Source: Neobacillus piezotolerans
GTDB taxonomy: Bacteria; Bacillota; Bacilli; Bacillales; Cytobacillaceae
Direction: 5' to 3'
Assembly: GCF_003362805.1 (NCBI RefSeq)
Contig: NZ_QNQT01000016.1
Span: 1 to 62,260 of the forward strand
Length of the DNA stretch: 62,260 nucleotides
In this document: positions 10,645 to 18,562 of the stretch, one piece after another
Position numbering within the stretch: position 1 is the first letter of the stretch
Layout: each line of letters opens with the position of its first letter
The notes under the pieces: generated by a model
Seen by the model: the letters and a program-made list of their open reading frames with translations, nothing else
Told to the model about the DNA's origin: nothing
Databases searched by the model: none
Program-made: the position numbers and the translations under genes

Positions 10645-10906
10645 AATCCTATAGCTACAAATCAAAGACGGGGAAAAGTAGAAAAACGAAGCTTGAAAGA
10701 GAGAACCATCATCGGCTGAAAGTGGTTTAAGCCTCTCGATTTTTTGAAATGCACCCCTGAGTCCCTCCCGAACCGGCGCTGGCCGCAGTAGGCGAAGGGC
10801 GGTACCTGCCGTTACCAGGTTTTAAGTTGGGGCCTTGAAAGGATTAGGCCCAAACAGAGTGGAACCGCGCACAAGCGTCTCTGTCTTTATGGCAGGGGCG
10901 TTTTTT
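10645..10906 (+). promoter_or_regulatory. T-box riboswitch, cysteine specifier, before cysE-cysS
   Basis: This leader has the T-box hallmarks. A Stem I region contains CGGCTGAAAG near 10714. The specifier segment GAAATGCACCCCTGAG (10746-10761) places TGC (Cys) in the specifier position before ACC. The T-box core GAGTGGAACCGCG (10857-10869) pairs with uncharged tRNA, and a terminator follows. It is expected to sense uncharged tRNA-Cys and permit read-through into cysE (serine acetyltransferase) and cysS (cysteinyl-tRNA synthetase), both of which relate to cysteine. The specifier reading is mine, by alignment to the known pattern. Confidence 0.93.
10876..10906 (+). terminator. T-box terminator hairpin
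   Basis: CGTCTCTGTC (10876-10885) pairs with GGCAGGGGCG (10891-10900), with G-T wobbles, followed by six T. It is the attenuator arm of the T-box, competing with the antiterminator formed with the T-box core just upstream. Confidence 0.85.
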
Positions 10907-10954
10907 AATTGTCTTGGAAGAATCATTTCATTTCCTTTGCAGGGAGGGGAAAAA

Positions 10955-11602
10955 ATGTTCAAAACCTTGAAGGAAGACATCGATGTGGTGTTCGAGCAGG
11001 ATCCGGCCGCAAGGAGCACATTTGAGGTAGTCCTGACTTATTCCGGATTGCATGCCATTTGGGCCCATCGAATCGCCCATGCATTATTTAAACGGAAATT
11101 TTTCTTTATGGCTCGTTTAGTTTCGCAAATCAGCCGTTTTTTTACCGGGATCGAAATACATCCGGGCGCCAAGATTGGCCGCCGCTTCTTCATTGACCAC
11201 GGAATGGGTGTAGTCATTGGTGAAACATGTGAAATCGGGGATAATGTAACTGTATATCAGGGAGTTACTCTTGGCGGGACAGGAAAGGAAAAAGGAAAAC
11301 GCCATCCAACCATCCGCGACAACGCCTTGATTGCGGCTGGCGCCAAGGTGCTCGGTTCGATTATAATCGGGGAACATGCAAAAGTAGGCGCGGGTTCGGT
11401 TGTCCTGAAGGATGTTCCTGCCCATTCAACCGTTGTCGGCATACCAGGTAAAATTGTCATCCAAAACGGGGTGAAAGTCGGCAAAAGGCTGGATCATACG
11501 GATTTGCCGGATCCAACCGGCGACCGTTTCAAAGAGCTTGAAAAGGAAATTGCCATGTTGAAAGAAGAATTGGATGCAATCAAATTGAAGGGAGCCAGAT
11601 GA
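10955..11602 (+). CDS. cysE: Serine O-acetyltransferase
   Basis: CysE transfers acetyl from acetyl-CoA to L-serine, the first committed step of cysteine synthesis. The 215-residue protein has a short helical N-terminal domain (the shorter, Bacillus form) and a left-handed beta-helix of hexapeptide repeats (about 65-165, with [16 protein letters not shown] and AKVGAGSVV). The ATG at 10955 is chosen because AGGGAGGGG precedes it; the frame stays open upstream through the T-box, which is not coding. It is followed 1 bp later by cysS. Confidence 0.94.
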   Translation: MFKTLKEDIDVVFEQDPAARSTFEVVLTYSGLHAIWAHRIAHALFKRKFFFMARLVSQISRFFTGIEIHPGAKIGRRFFIDHGMGVVIGETCEIGDNVTVYQGVTLGGTGKEKGKRHPTIRDNALIAAGAKVLGSIIIGEHAKVGAGSVVLKDVPAHSTVVGIPGKIVIQNGVKVGKRLDHTDLPDPTGDRFKELEKEIAMLKEELDAIKLKGAR

Positions 11603-11603
11603 T

Positions 11604-13001
11604 ATGGCCATTCAGCTTTATAATACATTAACACGAAAAAAAGAAGCGTTTGTTCCGCTTGAAGAAGGAAAGGTAAAAATGTATGTATGCGGCCCTACCG
11701 TATACAACTATATCCATATAGGAAACTCCCGTCCGGCCATTGTATTCGATACAGTCAGGCGGTACTTGGAATTCCGCGGATATGACGTAAATTATATCTC
11801 GAATTTCACAGATGTTGATGACAAGCTTATAAGGGCGGCAAAGGAACTTGGCGAGGACGTTCCTACAATCGCTGACCGATTCATCGACGCCTATTTTGAA
11901 GACGTTACGGCACTCGGCTGCAAAAAGGCTGACGTTCACCCGAGGGTGACGGAAAGCATGGATATTATCATTGAGTTCATTTCGGCATTAATCGACAAAG
12001 GCTATGCGTACGAAGCTAATGGAGATGTGTATTTCCGGACAAGGAAATTTGATGGCTATGGAAAACTTTCACACCAATCGATCGATGAACTGAAAGTCGG
12101 CGCACGGATCGAACGCGGCGAGAAGAAACAGGACGCCCTTGATTTCGTCCTTTGGAAAGCGGCGAAGGAAGGCGAAATTTATTGGGAAAGCCCTTGGGGC
12201 CAAGGACGTCCGGGGTGGCATATCGAATGCTCGGCCATGGCGAAGAAATACCTTGGAGATACGATCGATATTCATGCGGGCGGCCAGGATTTGGCGTTCC
12301 CACACCATGAAAACGAGATTGCGCAGTCAGAAGCGCTTACCGGAAAGACGTTTGCGCGCTATTGGATGCATAACGGCTATATAAACATAGACAATGAAAA
12401 AATGTCGAAATCGCTCGGCAATTTCGTCCTCGTCCATGACATTATTAAAAAACATGATCCACAGGTCCTCCGATTCTTTATGCTGTCGGTCCATTACCGG
12501 AATCCGATCAACTACAGTGAGGAGCTGCTAGAAAACACTAAAGCAGCATTGGAAAGGCTGAAGACATCCTACCAAAACCTGAAGCACAGGAGGGAAGCAA
12601 GTACAGGGCTTACAGACGATAACGGCCATTGGTTACAGCAAATTGACGGCTTCAGGGAGCAATTCATCAAGGAAATGGATGACGATTTTAATACAGCCAA
12701 CGCAGTTTCGGTCCTGTTTGACCTCTCGAAATTAGCTAATCAGTACCTAATGGAAAAGACTACGGCTGTCGAGGTTATTGACCGTTTTACAAATGAGTTT
12801 GAAGTGCTTTTTGAGGTGCTTGGGCTGAAACTTGGCGATGAAGAACTGCTTGATGAAGAAATTGAAGCGCTGATTGAAAAGAGGAACCAAGCCAGGAAAG
12901 ACAGGAACTTCAAGTTATCGGATGAAATCAGGGACCAACTGAAAGACATGGACATCATTCTTGAAGATACGCCTCAAGGTACGAGATGGAAAAGAGGCTG
13001 A
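11604..13001 (+). CDS. cysS: Cysteinyl-tRNA synthetase
   Basis: This class I synthetase charges tRNA-Cys. The 465-residue protein has the zinc-binding cysteine and HIGH-type signature in [16 protein letters not shown] near residue 29, further zinc ligands in HIECSAMA and the HHENEI segment, and KMSKS ([10 protein letters not shown]) near residue 266. It is co-transcribed with cysE under the Cys T-box. The small gene mrnC follows after 3 bases. Confidence 0.96.
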   Translation: MAIQLYNTLTRKKEAFVPLEEGKVKMYVCGPTVYNYIHIGNSRPAIVFDTVRRYLEFRGYDVNYISNFTDVDDKLIRAAKELGEDVPTIADRFIDAYFEDVTALGCKKADVHPRVTESMDIIIEFISALIDKGYAYEANGDVYFRTRKFDGYGKLSHQSIDELKVGARIERGEKKQDALDFVLWKAAKEGEIYWESPWGQGRPGWHIECSAMAKKYLGDTIDIHAGGQDLAFPHHENEIAQSEALTGKTFARYWMHNGYINIDNEKMSKSLGNFVLVHDIIKKHDPQVLRFFMLSVHYRNPINYSEELLENTKAALERLKTSYQNLKHRREASTGLTDDNGHWLQQIDGFREQFIKEMDDDFNTANAVSVLFDLSKLANQYLMEKTTAVEVIDRFTNEFEVLFEVLGLKLGDEELLDEEIEALIEKRNQARKDRNFKLSDEIRDQLKDMDIILEDTPQGTRWKRG

Positions 13002-13004
13002 CCT

Positions 13005-13433
13005 ATGCTCCATTATGAAACAAATATTGATGAAAAACAGTTGAACAGCCTTGCGCTGGCCTATATGGGGGATGCGGTGCTTGAAGTCTATGTCAGGCGC
13101 CATCTCCTTCAAAAAGGTACGGTCAAACCGCACCGCCTCCATGTGGAAGCGACAAAATACGTGTCCGCGAAAGCCCAGTCACAAATACTTTTTAGCTTTA
13201 TGGATGAAGGTTTGCTTTCCGAAGAAGAAATGGCAGTGGTGAAAAGGGGCCGGAATGCAAAATCAGGTTCGGTACCGAAAAATACGGATGTCGTAACCTA
13301 TAGGCATAGCACCGCCTTCGAGGCGCTAATTGGTTCCCTTTATTTATCGGGCGCCACAGAACGGCTTGAAGAGCTTGTTGAAAATGCATTTGAGTTTGTA
13401 GAGGGCAGGAAAGGTAGGGTTAAGGATGAGTGA
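13005..13433 (+). CDS. mrnC: Mini-ribonuclease III
   Basis: MrnC matures 23S rRNA in Bacillus. It is an RNase III catalytic domain without the double-stranded RNA-binding domain. The 142-residue protein has the RNase III signature variant [14 protein letters not shown] at residues 17-30 and a second acidic site in [14 protein letters not shown]. It overlaps the next gene, rlmB, by 8 bases, so the two RNA-processing genes are probably translationally coupled. Confidence 0.94.
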   Translation: MLHYETNIDEKQLNSLALAYMGDAVLEVYVRRHLLQKGTVKPHRLHVEATKYVSAKAQSQILFSFMDEGLLSEEEMAVVKRGRNAKSGSVPKNTDVVTYRHSTAFEALIGSLYLSGATERLEELVENAFEFVEGRKGRVKDE

Positions 13434-14169
13434 GGATACAATCATTGGCAAAAATCCCGTCCTGGAAGCATTAAGGTCGAAGCGGGACATCAACAAAATC
13501 CTGATCGCCGAGGGCTCTCAGCGCGGTCAAATGCAGCAAATTACTGAACTGGCCAAGGAAGCGAACGTCATTGTCCAATATGTGCCAAAGAAGAAAATCG
13601 ACCAGCTGTCCGATGGGAACCATCAGGGGGTGCTGGCATATGTTGCGGCTTATCAATATGCCGAAGTAGACGACCTTTTTGACGCGGCAAAAAAGAAAGG
13701 CGAGGAGCCATTTTTTCTGCTTCTTGATGAGATTGAGGATCCCCATAACCTCGGCTCGATTATGAGGACTGCCGATGCAGTGGGCGCCCATGGCATCATC
13801 ATACCGAAGCGGAGGGCGGTAGGGCTTACTTCGACAGTAGCGAAAGCATCGACCGGGGCGATTGAATATATTCCGGTCGCCCGGGTAACAAATCTCGCGC
13901 GGACAATTGATGAATTGAAAGAGCGAGGCGTATGGATCGCGGGAACAGATGCGAAAGGAAGCGTCGATTATCGGAAACAGGATTTCACTATGCCGCTTGG
14001 GCTGGTCATTGGAAGCGAAGGAAGGGGTATGGGAAGGCTGATCCGTGAGAAATGCGATTTCCTTGTCCACTTGCCAATGGCCGGGAAAGTAACGTCACTG
14101 AATGCTTCTGTGGCGGCGGCGTTGCTCATGTATGAGGTATACCGCAGGCGCCATCCGCTTGAGGGATAG
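13426..14169 (+). CDS. rlmB: 23S rRNA (guanosine-2'-O-)-methyltransferase RlmB
   Basis: This SpoU/TrmH-family SAM-dependent ribose methyltransferase has 247 residues. An N-terminal RNA-recognition domain begins with [11 protein letters not shown]. The knotted SPOUT domain shows the three motifs [18 protein letters not shown] (about 102-119), [13 protein letters not shown] (about 187-199) and [14 protein letters not shown] near the C-terminus. It probably modifies the peptidyl-transferase region of 23S rRNA, as its homologues do. The site is inferred from the family. Confidence 0.92.
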   Translation: MSEDTIIGKNPVLEALRSKRDINKILIAEGSQRGQMQQITELAKEANVIVQYVPKKKIDQLSDGNHQGVLAYVAAYQYAEVDDLFDAAKKKGEEPFFLLLDEIEDPHNLGSIMRTADAVGAHGIIIPKRRAVGLTSTVAKASTGAIEYIPVARVTNLARTIDELKERGVWIAGTDAKGSVDYRKQDFTMPLGLVIGSEGRGMGRLIREKCDFLVHLPMAGKVTSLNASVAAALLMYEVYRRRHPLEG

Positions 14170-14171
14170 GA

Positions 14172-14681
14172 ATGGATATCCTTTTAGTTGACGGCTACAA
14201 CATTATCGGCGCCTGGCCGGAACTTAGGGAATTGAAGGCCCGGGACCTGGCGGCTGCCAGGGACAGGCTGATCGAATTGATGGCGGAATACCAGGGATTC
14301 TCAGGTTACCGGGTTATTGTTGTCTTTGACGCGCACTATGTGCAAGGGATAGAGAAAAAGTTTAAAAACCATAAGGTTGAGGTCATTTTCACGCGCGAGA
14401 ATGAATCAGCGGATGAAAGGATTGAGAAGCTGGCGGTCAAATTAGGAAATCGAAAAACGCAGATTCATGTGGCCACCTCGGATTTTACTGAACAATGGGT
14501 CATTTTTGGCCAAGGTGCATTAAGGAAGTCAGCGCGTGAGCTTCTTATCGAAATGGCTGGCGTCGAAAAAAAGATAGAAAAAAGTGTAAAGAAAATCCAG
14601 GAAAAGAAGCCCGTAACAAGGGTTCAAATTAGCGAAGAGTTGGCAGAAATTTTCGAAAAGTGGCGCAGAGGCGAAAAATGA
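14172..14681 (+). CDS. rae1: NYN-domain ribosome-associated endonuclease (YacP/Rae1)
   Basis: The 169-residue protein begins with the acidic motif ILLVDGYNIIGAWPEL, typical of NYN (PIN-like) RNases, with more conserved acids in VVFDAHYV and SDFTEQWVI. B. subtilis Rae1 (YacP) cleaves mRNA in the ribosomal A site during translation. The C-terminal 40 residues are lysine-rich. It starts 3 bases after the rlmB stop and ends just before the sigH promoter. Confidence 0.9.
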   Translation: MDILLVDGYNIIGAWPELRELKARDLAAARDRLIELMAEYQGFSGYRVIVVFDAHYVQGIEKKFKNHKVEVIFTRENESADERIEKLAVKLGNRKTQIHVATSDFTEQWVIFGQGALRKSARELLIEMAGVEKKIEKSVKKIQEKKPVTRVQISEELAEIFEKWRRGEK

Positions 14682-14684
14682 ACA

Positions 14685-14714
14685 TTGACGCTTAAAAAAT
14701 ACCTACTGTATAAT
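14685..14714 (+). promoter_or_regulatory. sigH promoter
   Basis: TTGACG at 14685-14690 and TATAAT at 14709-14714 are 18 bp apart. This vegetative-type promoter places the transcript start near 14720, which excludes an upstream ATG (14725) as the practical start of sigH. In B. subtilis sigH is made from a sigma-A promoter under AbrB control. Confidence 0.75.
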
Positions 14715-14751
14715 ATTTCTAACTATGCATGTACATGCGAGGGGGATCTCA

Positions 14752-15402
14752 GTGAGTGTGGATGTAAGGTCAAGGGCAGGCGATGAGTTTCTGATTATGG
14801 AAGATGAAGAGATCGTTTATTTGGTGCACGGCGGCAACAGCGAAGCCCTGGATTACCTGATCCACAAGTATCGCAATTTTGTCAGGGCCAAAGCGAGGTC
14901 CTATTTCCTTATTGGCGCGGACAAAGAAGACATAGTCCAGGAAGGCATGATTGGTCTATATAAGGCAATCCGGGATTTTCGTGACGACAAACTCACATCC
15001 TTCAAGGCATTTGCGGAGCTTTGCATTACGAGGCAAATTATTACGGCGATCAAAACGGCCACGAGGCAAAAGCATATCCCATTGAATTCCTACGTTTCAT
15101 TGGACAAGCCGATATTTGACGACGAATCCGACCGGACCCTAATGGACGTCCTCAGCGGCACGAAGGCGATGGACCCGGAGCAGCTTATCATTAACCAGGA
15201 AGAATTCGACCATATCGAAATAAAAATGAGCGAGCTTCTTAGCGACCTGGAGAGGAAAGTTCTAGCCCTTTACCTCGACGGCCAGTCGTACCAGGAAATT
15301 TCCGAAGAGCTGAACCGGCATGTAAAATCGATTGATAACGCACTCCAACGGGTTAAGAGGAAGCTGGAGCGCTATCTTGAAATCCGGGAATATTCCCATT
15401 AG
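14752..15402 (+). CDS. sigH: RNA polymerase sigma-H factor
   Basis: Sigma-H drives transition-state and early sporulation genes. The 216-residue product has region 2 (SEALDYLIHKYRNFVRAKA with GADKEDIVQEGMIGL) and region 4 (LSDLERKVLALYLDGQSY and a helix-turn-helix ending NALQRVKRKLE), close to Bacillus SigH. I choose GTG 14752 because GAGGGGG at 14739-14745 lies 6 bases upstream. The in-frame ATG at 14725 lies only about 10 bases from the -10 box and has no ribosome site. Confidence 0.95.
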   Translation: MSVDVRSRAGDEFLIMEDEEIVYLVHGGNSEALDYLIHKYRNFVRAKARSYFLIGADKEDIVQEGMIGLYKAIRDFRDDKLTSFKAFAELCITRQIITAIKTATRQKHIPLNSYVSLDKPIFDDESDRTLMDVLSGTKAMDPEQLIINQEEFDHIEIKMSELLSDLERKVLALYLDGQSYQEISEELNRHVKSIDNALQRVKRKLERYLEIREYSH

Positions 15403-15447
15403 GCCCCGTCAAGTTTGTCTTTTGTTGAAGGCCCTTTACAGTGCTTA

Positions 15448-15476
15448 TTGACAGTTACTGGTGGGCATGATACAGT
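15448..15476 (+). promoter_or_regulatory. rpmG-secE promoter
   Basis: TTGACA at 15448-15453 and TACAGT at 15471-15476 are 17 bp apart, with TGA forming an extended -10. It lies 33 bp before the rpmG start. Confidence 0.7.
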
Positions 15477-15509
15477 TTTAAGGACAAAAAACTGGCAGCA
15501 GGTGACGAA

Positions 15510-15659
15510 ATGACAAAAAAAGCAGTCCTTGCCTGTTCCGTTTGCGGTTCGCGAAATTATTCGACTGCGGCAAGCAGCCAGGCCAGGGAAGAACGTCTTG
15601 AACTAAAAAAGTACTGTAAAACCTGCAATGCTTCCACGGTCCACAAAGAAACCAGGTAG
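15510..15659 (+). CDS. rpmG: Ribosomal protein L33
   Basis: A 49-residue 50S protein, starting [17 protein letters not shown] and ending HKETR. Two CxxC pairs (CSVC and CKTC) make it the zinc-containing form, often replaced by a cysteine-free paralogue when zinc is scarce. The site GGTGACG is weak but correctly spaced before ATG 15510. The position before secE is that of B. subtilis rpmGC, which as I recall is broken in strain 168; here the frame is intact. Confidence 0.94.
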   Translation: MTKKAVLACSVCGSRNYSTAASSQAREERLELKKYCKTCNASTVHKETR

Positions 15660-15701
15660 GATGGCAGGATTCGCATACAGGATAGATGGAGGTCACAAAC
15701 A

Positions 15702-15884
15702 ATGCAGCGCATAACGAATTTTTTTCGCGATATCTCTCGTGAAATGAGGAAAGTCAGCTGGCCGAAGAGGGACGAGCTTACACGTTATACGATTACGGTT
15801 ATCACAACAGTAGCAATCTTTGCCGTATTCTTTGCGGTTGTCGATCTTGGCATTTCAAAGCTGATTCGATTAATTCTTGAATAA
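15702..15884 (+). CDS. secE: Preprotein translocase subunit SecE
   Basis: A 60-residue single-span subunit of the SecYEG channel. It has an amphipathic N-terminal helix with the conserved MRKVSWPKRDEL segment, then one transmembrane helix (about residues 30-52). The length is typical of Gram-positive SecE. GGAGG precedes the ATG. It is followed by an unusually long spacer (392 bp) before nusG. Confidence 0.95.
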   Translation: MQRITNFFRDISREMRKVSWPKRDELTRYTITVITTVAIFAVFFAVVDLGISKLIRLILE

Positions 15885-15907
15885 ACCCACCCTGTTCATG
15901 GTATAAT
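15877..15907 (+). promoter_or_regulatory. Possible nusG promoter (extended -10)
   Basis: TGGTATAAT (15899-15907) is an extended -10 box. A TTGAAT lies at 15877-15882, but the spacing is 19 bp. The sequence overlaps the end of secE and would give nusG its own start. Confidence 0.5.
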
Positions 15908-15933
15908 GGGAAATAATGCAGGAAATTTCTACA

Positions 15934-15956
15934 AAGCCCGGTTTAACGGGTTTTTT
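15934..15956 (+). terminator. Attenuator-like hairpin before nusG
   Basis: AAGCCCG (15934-15940) pairs with CGGGTTT (15947-15953) around GTTTAA, ending in a run of six T (15951-15956). It lies about 20 bases beyond the predicted nusG start site, so it could end secE transcripts or attenuate nusG. Confidence 0.65.
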
Positions 15957-15968
15957 CATTTGGTGTTA

Positions 15969-16200
15969 GAAAAGCGGAAGCAGCCGTTTAGCGCCGTATG
16001 GACTGGAGGGAAGCAACTTCTATGAGTTACTTCCTTGCAGCTTTGCGACGAGCTGAAGACAACTTCCCCGAATTTGCTGTGGCGCAGGAGCACCTTGCCC
16101 ACAGTAAAGGAAACACGGTGAGCGAAAGCGAATCGATGTTGACTTATCGTAGCGAGGGGACCGAAGTACACTAGGCGCTGGCTGCTGTAGCTGGACAAAA
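15969..16200 (+). repeat. Long form of a Bacillaceae intergenic repeat, structured
   Basis: The element opens with GAAAAGCGGAAGCAGCC and closes with GGCTGCTGTAGCTGGACA. The ends are complementary (AGCAGCC with GGCTGCT), enclosing about 200 bases. The interior has RNA-like features, for example GAGC-GAAA-GC near 16120. No protein is encoded. A partial second copy of the left end (GCGAAAGCAGCCGTTTAGCG) follows from 16205. Short relatives with the same ends occur at 24011 and 48197. I recognise the style as a dispersed repeat common in Bacillus genomes but cannot name it. Confidence 0.65.
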
Positions 16201-16202
16201 AA

Positions 16203-16236
16203 ATGCGAAAGCAGCCGTTTAGCGATGTATGGCGAA
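16203..16236 (+). repeat. Truncated second copy of the repeat's left end
   Basis: GCGAAAGCAGCCGTTTAGCG and GTATGGCG repeat, with small changes, the first 40 bases of the element at 15969. The copy ends there, about 13 bases before the ribosome binding site region of nusG. Confidence 0.65.
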
Positions 16237-16248
16237 AAAGAAAATGCA

Positions 16249-16272
16249 GGGAGGGACGGACATTTAGTCCTT
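16249..16272 (+). promoter_or_regulatory. nusG ribosome binding region with intervening hairpin
   Basis: The only purine-rich site, GGGAGGGA (16249-16256), is about 20 bases from the nusG ATG, too far for normal use. Between them GGAC (16258-16261) can pair with GTCC (16267-16270), folding away 13 bases and bringing the site to about 7 bases. Alternatively AGGGAC (16252-16257) can pair with GTCCTT (16267-16272) and hide the site. A stop codon at 16265 rules out an upstream in-frame start. Confidence 0.55.
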
Positions 16273-16276
16273 TGAA

Positions 16277-16810
16277 ATGGAAAAGAACTGGTATGTGGTC
16301 CATACTTATTCCGGTTACGAAAATAAAGTAAAGACGAACCTCGAAAAACGCGTCGAATCGATGGGTATGCAGGATAAAATTTTTCGTGTGGTCGTTCCGG
16401 AAGAAGAAGAAACGGATTTCAAAAATGGCAAAAAGAAAACGGTCAAGCGGAAGGTGTTCCCTGGTTATGTGCTAGTTGAGATCGTCATGACAGATGACTC
16501 CTGGTATGTTGTCCGGAATACGCCAGGGGTAACTGGCTTCGTCGGTTCGGCGGGATCAGGCTCAAAACCAACCCCGCTGCTTCCCGAAGAAGTTGCGGTC
16601 ATCTTGAAGAGGATGGGCGTGGAAGAAAAGCGTGTCGATGTCAATTTTGAAATCGGCGAAACTGTCAGGGTCAAGGAAGGTCCGTTCACGGACATGACCG
16701 GAACCATTGAAGAAATGGATAAAACGAAATCAAAACTGCGGGTGCTCGTCGATATGTTCGGCCGCGATACGCCGGTTGAACTCGATTTTTCACAGATCGA
16801 TAAATTATAA
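16277..16810 (+). CDS. nusG: Transcription termination/antitermination factor NusG
   Basis: NusG binds RNA polymerase, affecting pausing and Rho action. The 177-residue protein has the NGN domain (starting MEKNWYVVHTYSGYE, with FPGYVLVEI and RNTPGVTGFVG) and a C-terminal KOW domain (GETVRVKEGPFTDMTGTI). It closely resembles Bacillus NusG. The ATG 16277 is fixed by an in-frame stop 12 bases upstream. The unusual 5' spacer and distant ribosome site are described separately. Confidence 0.97.
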   Translation: MEKNWYVVHTYSGYENKVKTNLEKRVESMGMQDKIFRVVVPEEEETDFKNGKKKTVKRKVFPGYVLVEIVMTDDSWYVVRNTPGVTGFVGSAGSGSKPTPLLPEEVAVILKRMGVEEKRVDVNFEIGETVRVKEGPFTDMTGTIEEMDKTKSKLRVLVDMFGRDTPVELDFSQIDKL

Positions 16811-16867
16811 TTGGTTGCAGCCGCGCGAGAAAAACAAAAGAAAAATTAACTGAAAGTGTAAAATAGC

Positions 16868-16896
16868 TTGAAATCAACCGTGAAAAGTGGTAACAT
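16868..16896 (+). promoter_or_regulatory. rplK promoter
   Basis: TTGAAA at 16868-16873 and TAACAT at 16891-16896 are 17 bp apart, with TGG giving an extended -10. The resulting leader of about 130 bases contains the L1-type element. Confidence 0.65.
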
Positions 16897-16975
16897 TTCA
16901 AAGGTCAGTATGTCTTGGACAGGAAAAACCGGACATTTGTCAAGTTCTTTATGCGAATAAAGGCTTTTATAATGA

Positions 16976-17002
16976 GTGGGAGGGGGATACCCCTATTACC
17001 AC
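16976..17002 (+). promoter_or_regulatory. L1-type leader element before rplK
   Basis: GTGG (16976-16979) pairs with CCAC (16999-17002), and AGGGG pairs with CCCCT inside, giving a stem with an asymmetric internal loop. A similar element precedes rplA at 17592. The position and shape suggest a binding site for ribosomal protein L1, which autoregulates its operon in other bacteria. The assignment is an inference. Confidence 0.55.
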
Positions 17003-17031
17003 ATCACGGACTTTTTAAGGAGGTGTGTCTC

Positions 17032-17457
17032 GTGGCTAAAAAAGTAATTAAGGTAGTTAAATTGCAAATCCCTGCTGGTAAAGCTAACCCGGCGCCACCG
17101 GTTGGTCCTGCATTGGGTCAAGCTGGTGTAAACATCATGGGATTCTGTAAGGAATTTAACGCACGTACAGCGGACCAGGCGGGTCTGATCATTCCTGTTG
17201 AAATTACGGTTTTTGAAGACCGTTCCTTTACATTTATTACGAAAACTCCTCCAGCTGCAGTTCTTTTGAAAGTAGCAGCCGGAATCCAGTCTGGTTCAGG
17301 CCAGCCTAACCGTAATAAAGTAGCAACAGTTAAGCGCGACAAGGTGCGCGAGATTGCTGAACAGAAAATGCCTGACCTGAATGCGGCCAGCGTTGAAGCA
17401 GCAATGCGCATGGTCGAAGGTACAGCGCGCAGCATGGGCATCACGATCGAAGACTAA
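17032..17457 (+). CDS. rplK: Ribosomal protein L11
   Basis: This 141-residue 50S protein forms the GTPase-associated stalk base with 23S rRNA and is needed for RelA activation. It has the proline-rich linker [16 protein letters not shown] and the RNA-binding C-terminal half ([10 protein letters not shown]). GTG 17032 is the start: AAGGAGGTGTG precedes it and the N-terminus matches family L11. The frame is open upstream from 16915, but that stretch is leader. Confidence 0.97.
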   Translation: MAKKVIKVVKLQIPAGKANPAPPVGPALGQAGVNIMGFCKEFNARTADQAGLIIPVEITVFEDRSFTFITKTPPAAVLLKVAAGIQSGSGQPNRNKVATVKRDKVREIAEQKMPDLNAASVEAAMRMVEGTARSMGITIED

Positions 17458-17591
17458 TCCATGCTGACTGTTAAGGTAAGATGGGGTTGCGTAGCTGATT
17501 TATCACACGCAACCTTTGTTCTGTAAGGCGGAAGTTGAGCGGGATGAAATCCGGCTCCGACGCCGGGAACAAGGCGCTTATGCCTTTTCAC

Positions 17592-17618
17592 GTGGGAGGT
17601 CCATTCCGTTATAACCAC
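17592..17618 (+). promoter_or_regulatory. L1-type leader element before rplA
   Basis: GTGGGAGG at 17592-17599 and ACCAC ending at 17618 mirror the element before rplK (GTGGGAGG, then CC, TTA and ACCAC). It sits 22 bases before the rplA ATG, close enough that a bound protein could affect translation. Confidence 0.55.
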
Positions 17619-17639
17619 AAATCAAGGAGGAAATTTAAC

Positions 17640-18338
17640 ATGGCTAAGAAAAGCAGAAAGTATCAAGAAGCCGCTAAGCTTGTCGATCGTACGAAAGCTT
17701 ATCCGGTAAATGAAGCGATTGAGCTTGCAAAGAAAACAAACTACGCAAAATTCGATGCGACTGTCGAAGTGGCTTTCCGTCTTGGAGTAGATCCGAAGAA
17801 AGCTGACCAGCAAATCCGCGGAGCGGTAGTCCTTCCTAACGGAACTGGTAAAACCCAGCGCGTCCTCGTTTTCGCAAAAGGCGAAAAAGCGAAGGAAGCA
17901 GAAGCTGCTGGCGCAGATTATGTTGGCGATGCTGAATATATCAACAAAATCCAACAGGGCTGGTTCGAATTCGATGTAATCGTTGCGACACCTGACATGA
18001 TGGGTGAAGTTGGTAAGCTTGGTCGGACGCTTGGACCAAAAGGCTTAATGCCAAACCCTAAAACCGGCACGGTTACATTCGATGTAACTAAAGCGGTTAA
18101 CGAAATCAAGGCTGGTAAAGTAGAATACCGCGTTGACAGGGCTGGTATCATCCACGTTCCTATCGGCAAAGTATCTTTCGAAGATGTAAAGCTTGTTGAA
18201 AACTTCAAGACCATTTTCGACACAATGGTGAAAGTTAAGCCGGCTGCCGCTAAAGGAACTTACATGAAGAGTGTAACAGTATCTTCTACAATGGGACCTG
18301 GCGTGAAAGTTGACCCGGCTTCCGTAACAGCGAAATAA
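17640..18338 (+). CDS. rplA: Ribosomal protein L1
   Basis: This 232-residue protein of the 50S L1 stalk assists tRNA exit. Conserved segments include [12 protein letters not shown]-like [31 protein letters not shown] and the C-terminal [12 protein letters not shown] 17640 is chosen because GGAGG lies at 17626-17630 and the N-terminus [11 protein letters not shown] is that of Bacillus L1; upstream in-frame codons lie within the leader. Confidence 0.97.
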   Translation: MAKKSRKYQEAAKLVDRTKAYPVNEAIELAKKTNYAKFDATVEVAFRLGVDPKKADQQIRGAVVLPNGTGKTQRVLVFAKGEKAKEAEAAGADYVGDAEYINKIQQGWFEFDVIVATPDMMGEVGKLGRTLGPKGLMPNPKTGTVTFDVTKAVNEIKAGKVEYRVDRAGIIHVPIGKVSFEDVKLVENFKTIFDTMVKVKPAAAKGTYMKSVTVSSTMGPGVKVDPASVTAK

Positions 18339-18341
18339 TTA

Positions 18342-18370
18342 TTGACAAATGATTTCAAGTTTGTTAACAT
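18342..18370 (+). promoter_or_regulatory. rplJ-rplL promoter
   Basis: TTGACA at 18342-18347 and TAACAT at 18365-18370 are 17 bp apart, with TGT making an extended -10. It lies immediately after the rplA stop. Confidence 0.75.
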
Positions 18371-18377
18371 TACTTCT

Positions 18378-18525
18378 GTTGTTTTAAATGAATACATTTG
18401 TACCGAAGACAGCAGGTGCTGATCCCAGCTTAAACAGCCTGCCGAGGGAATGCGATAGAATTAGCCCATAAAACGGCTTGTTGTATTATGCCTCCATGTC
18501 CTTCGGATATGGAGGCTTTTATTTG
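18378..18525 (+). promoter_or_regulatory. L10 leader with terminator hairpin, before rplJ
   Basis: A structured leader precedes rplJ. GCAGGTGC near 18411 can pair with GCCTGC near 18437 in the kinked arm typical of the L10(L12)4 binding site. A hairpin, GCCTCCAT pairing with ATGGAGGC (within 18490-18517) and ending in T-rich sequence, fits transcription attenuation. The Rfam L10 leader occupies this place in Bacillus. I identified it by position and pattern rather than alignment. Confidence 0.75.
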
Positions 18526-18562
18526 CCCGGTATAAATGCAGAAATCTATAGGAGGTGTAATT

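Noticed and set aside
10835-10954. Upstream in-frame extension of cysE
   Set aside because: It lies in the T-box core and terminator; ATG 10955 has a strong ribosome site and matches CysE length.
15956-16303. Minus-strand open frame across the secE-nusG spacer
   Set aside because: It covers the structured repeat, with no ribosome site or known domain.
16915-17031. N-terminal extension of L11
   Set aside because: The stretch contains the L1-type leader; the GTG at 17032 has AAGGAGGTG and the family N-terminus.
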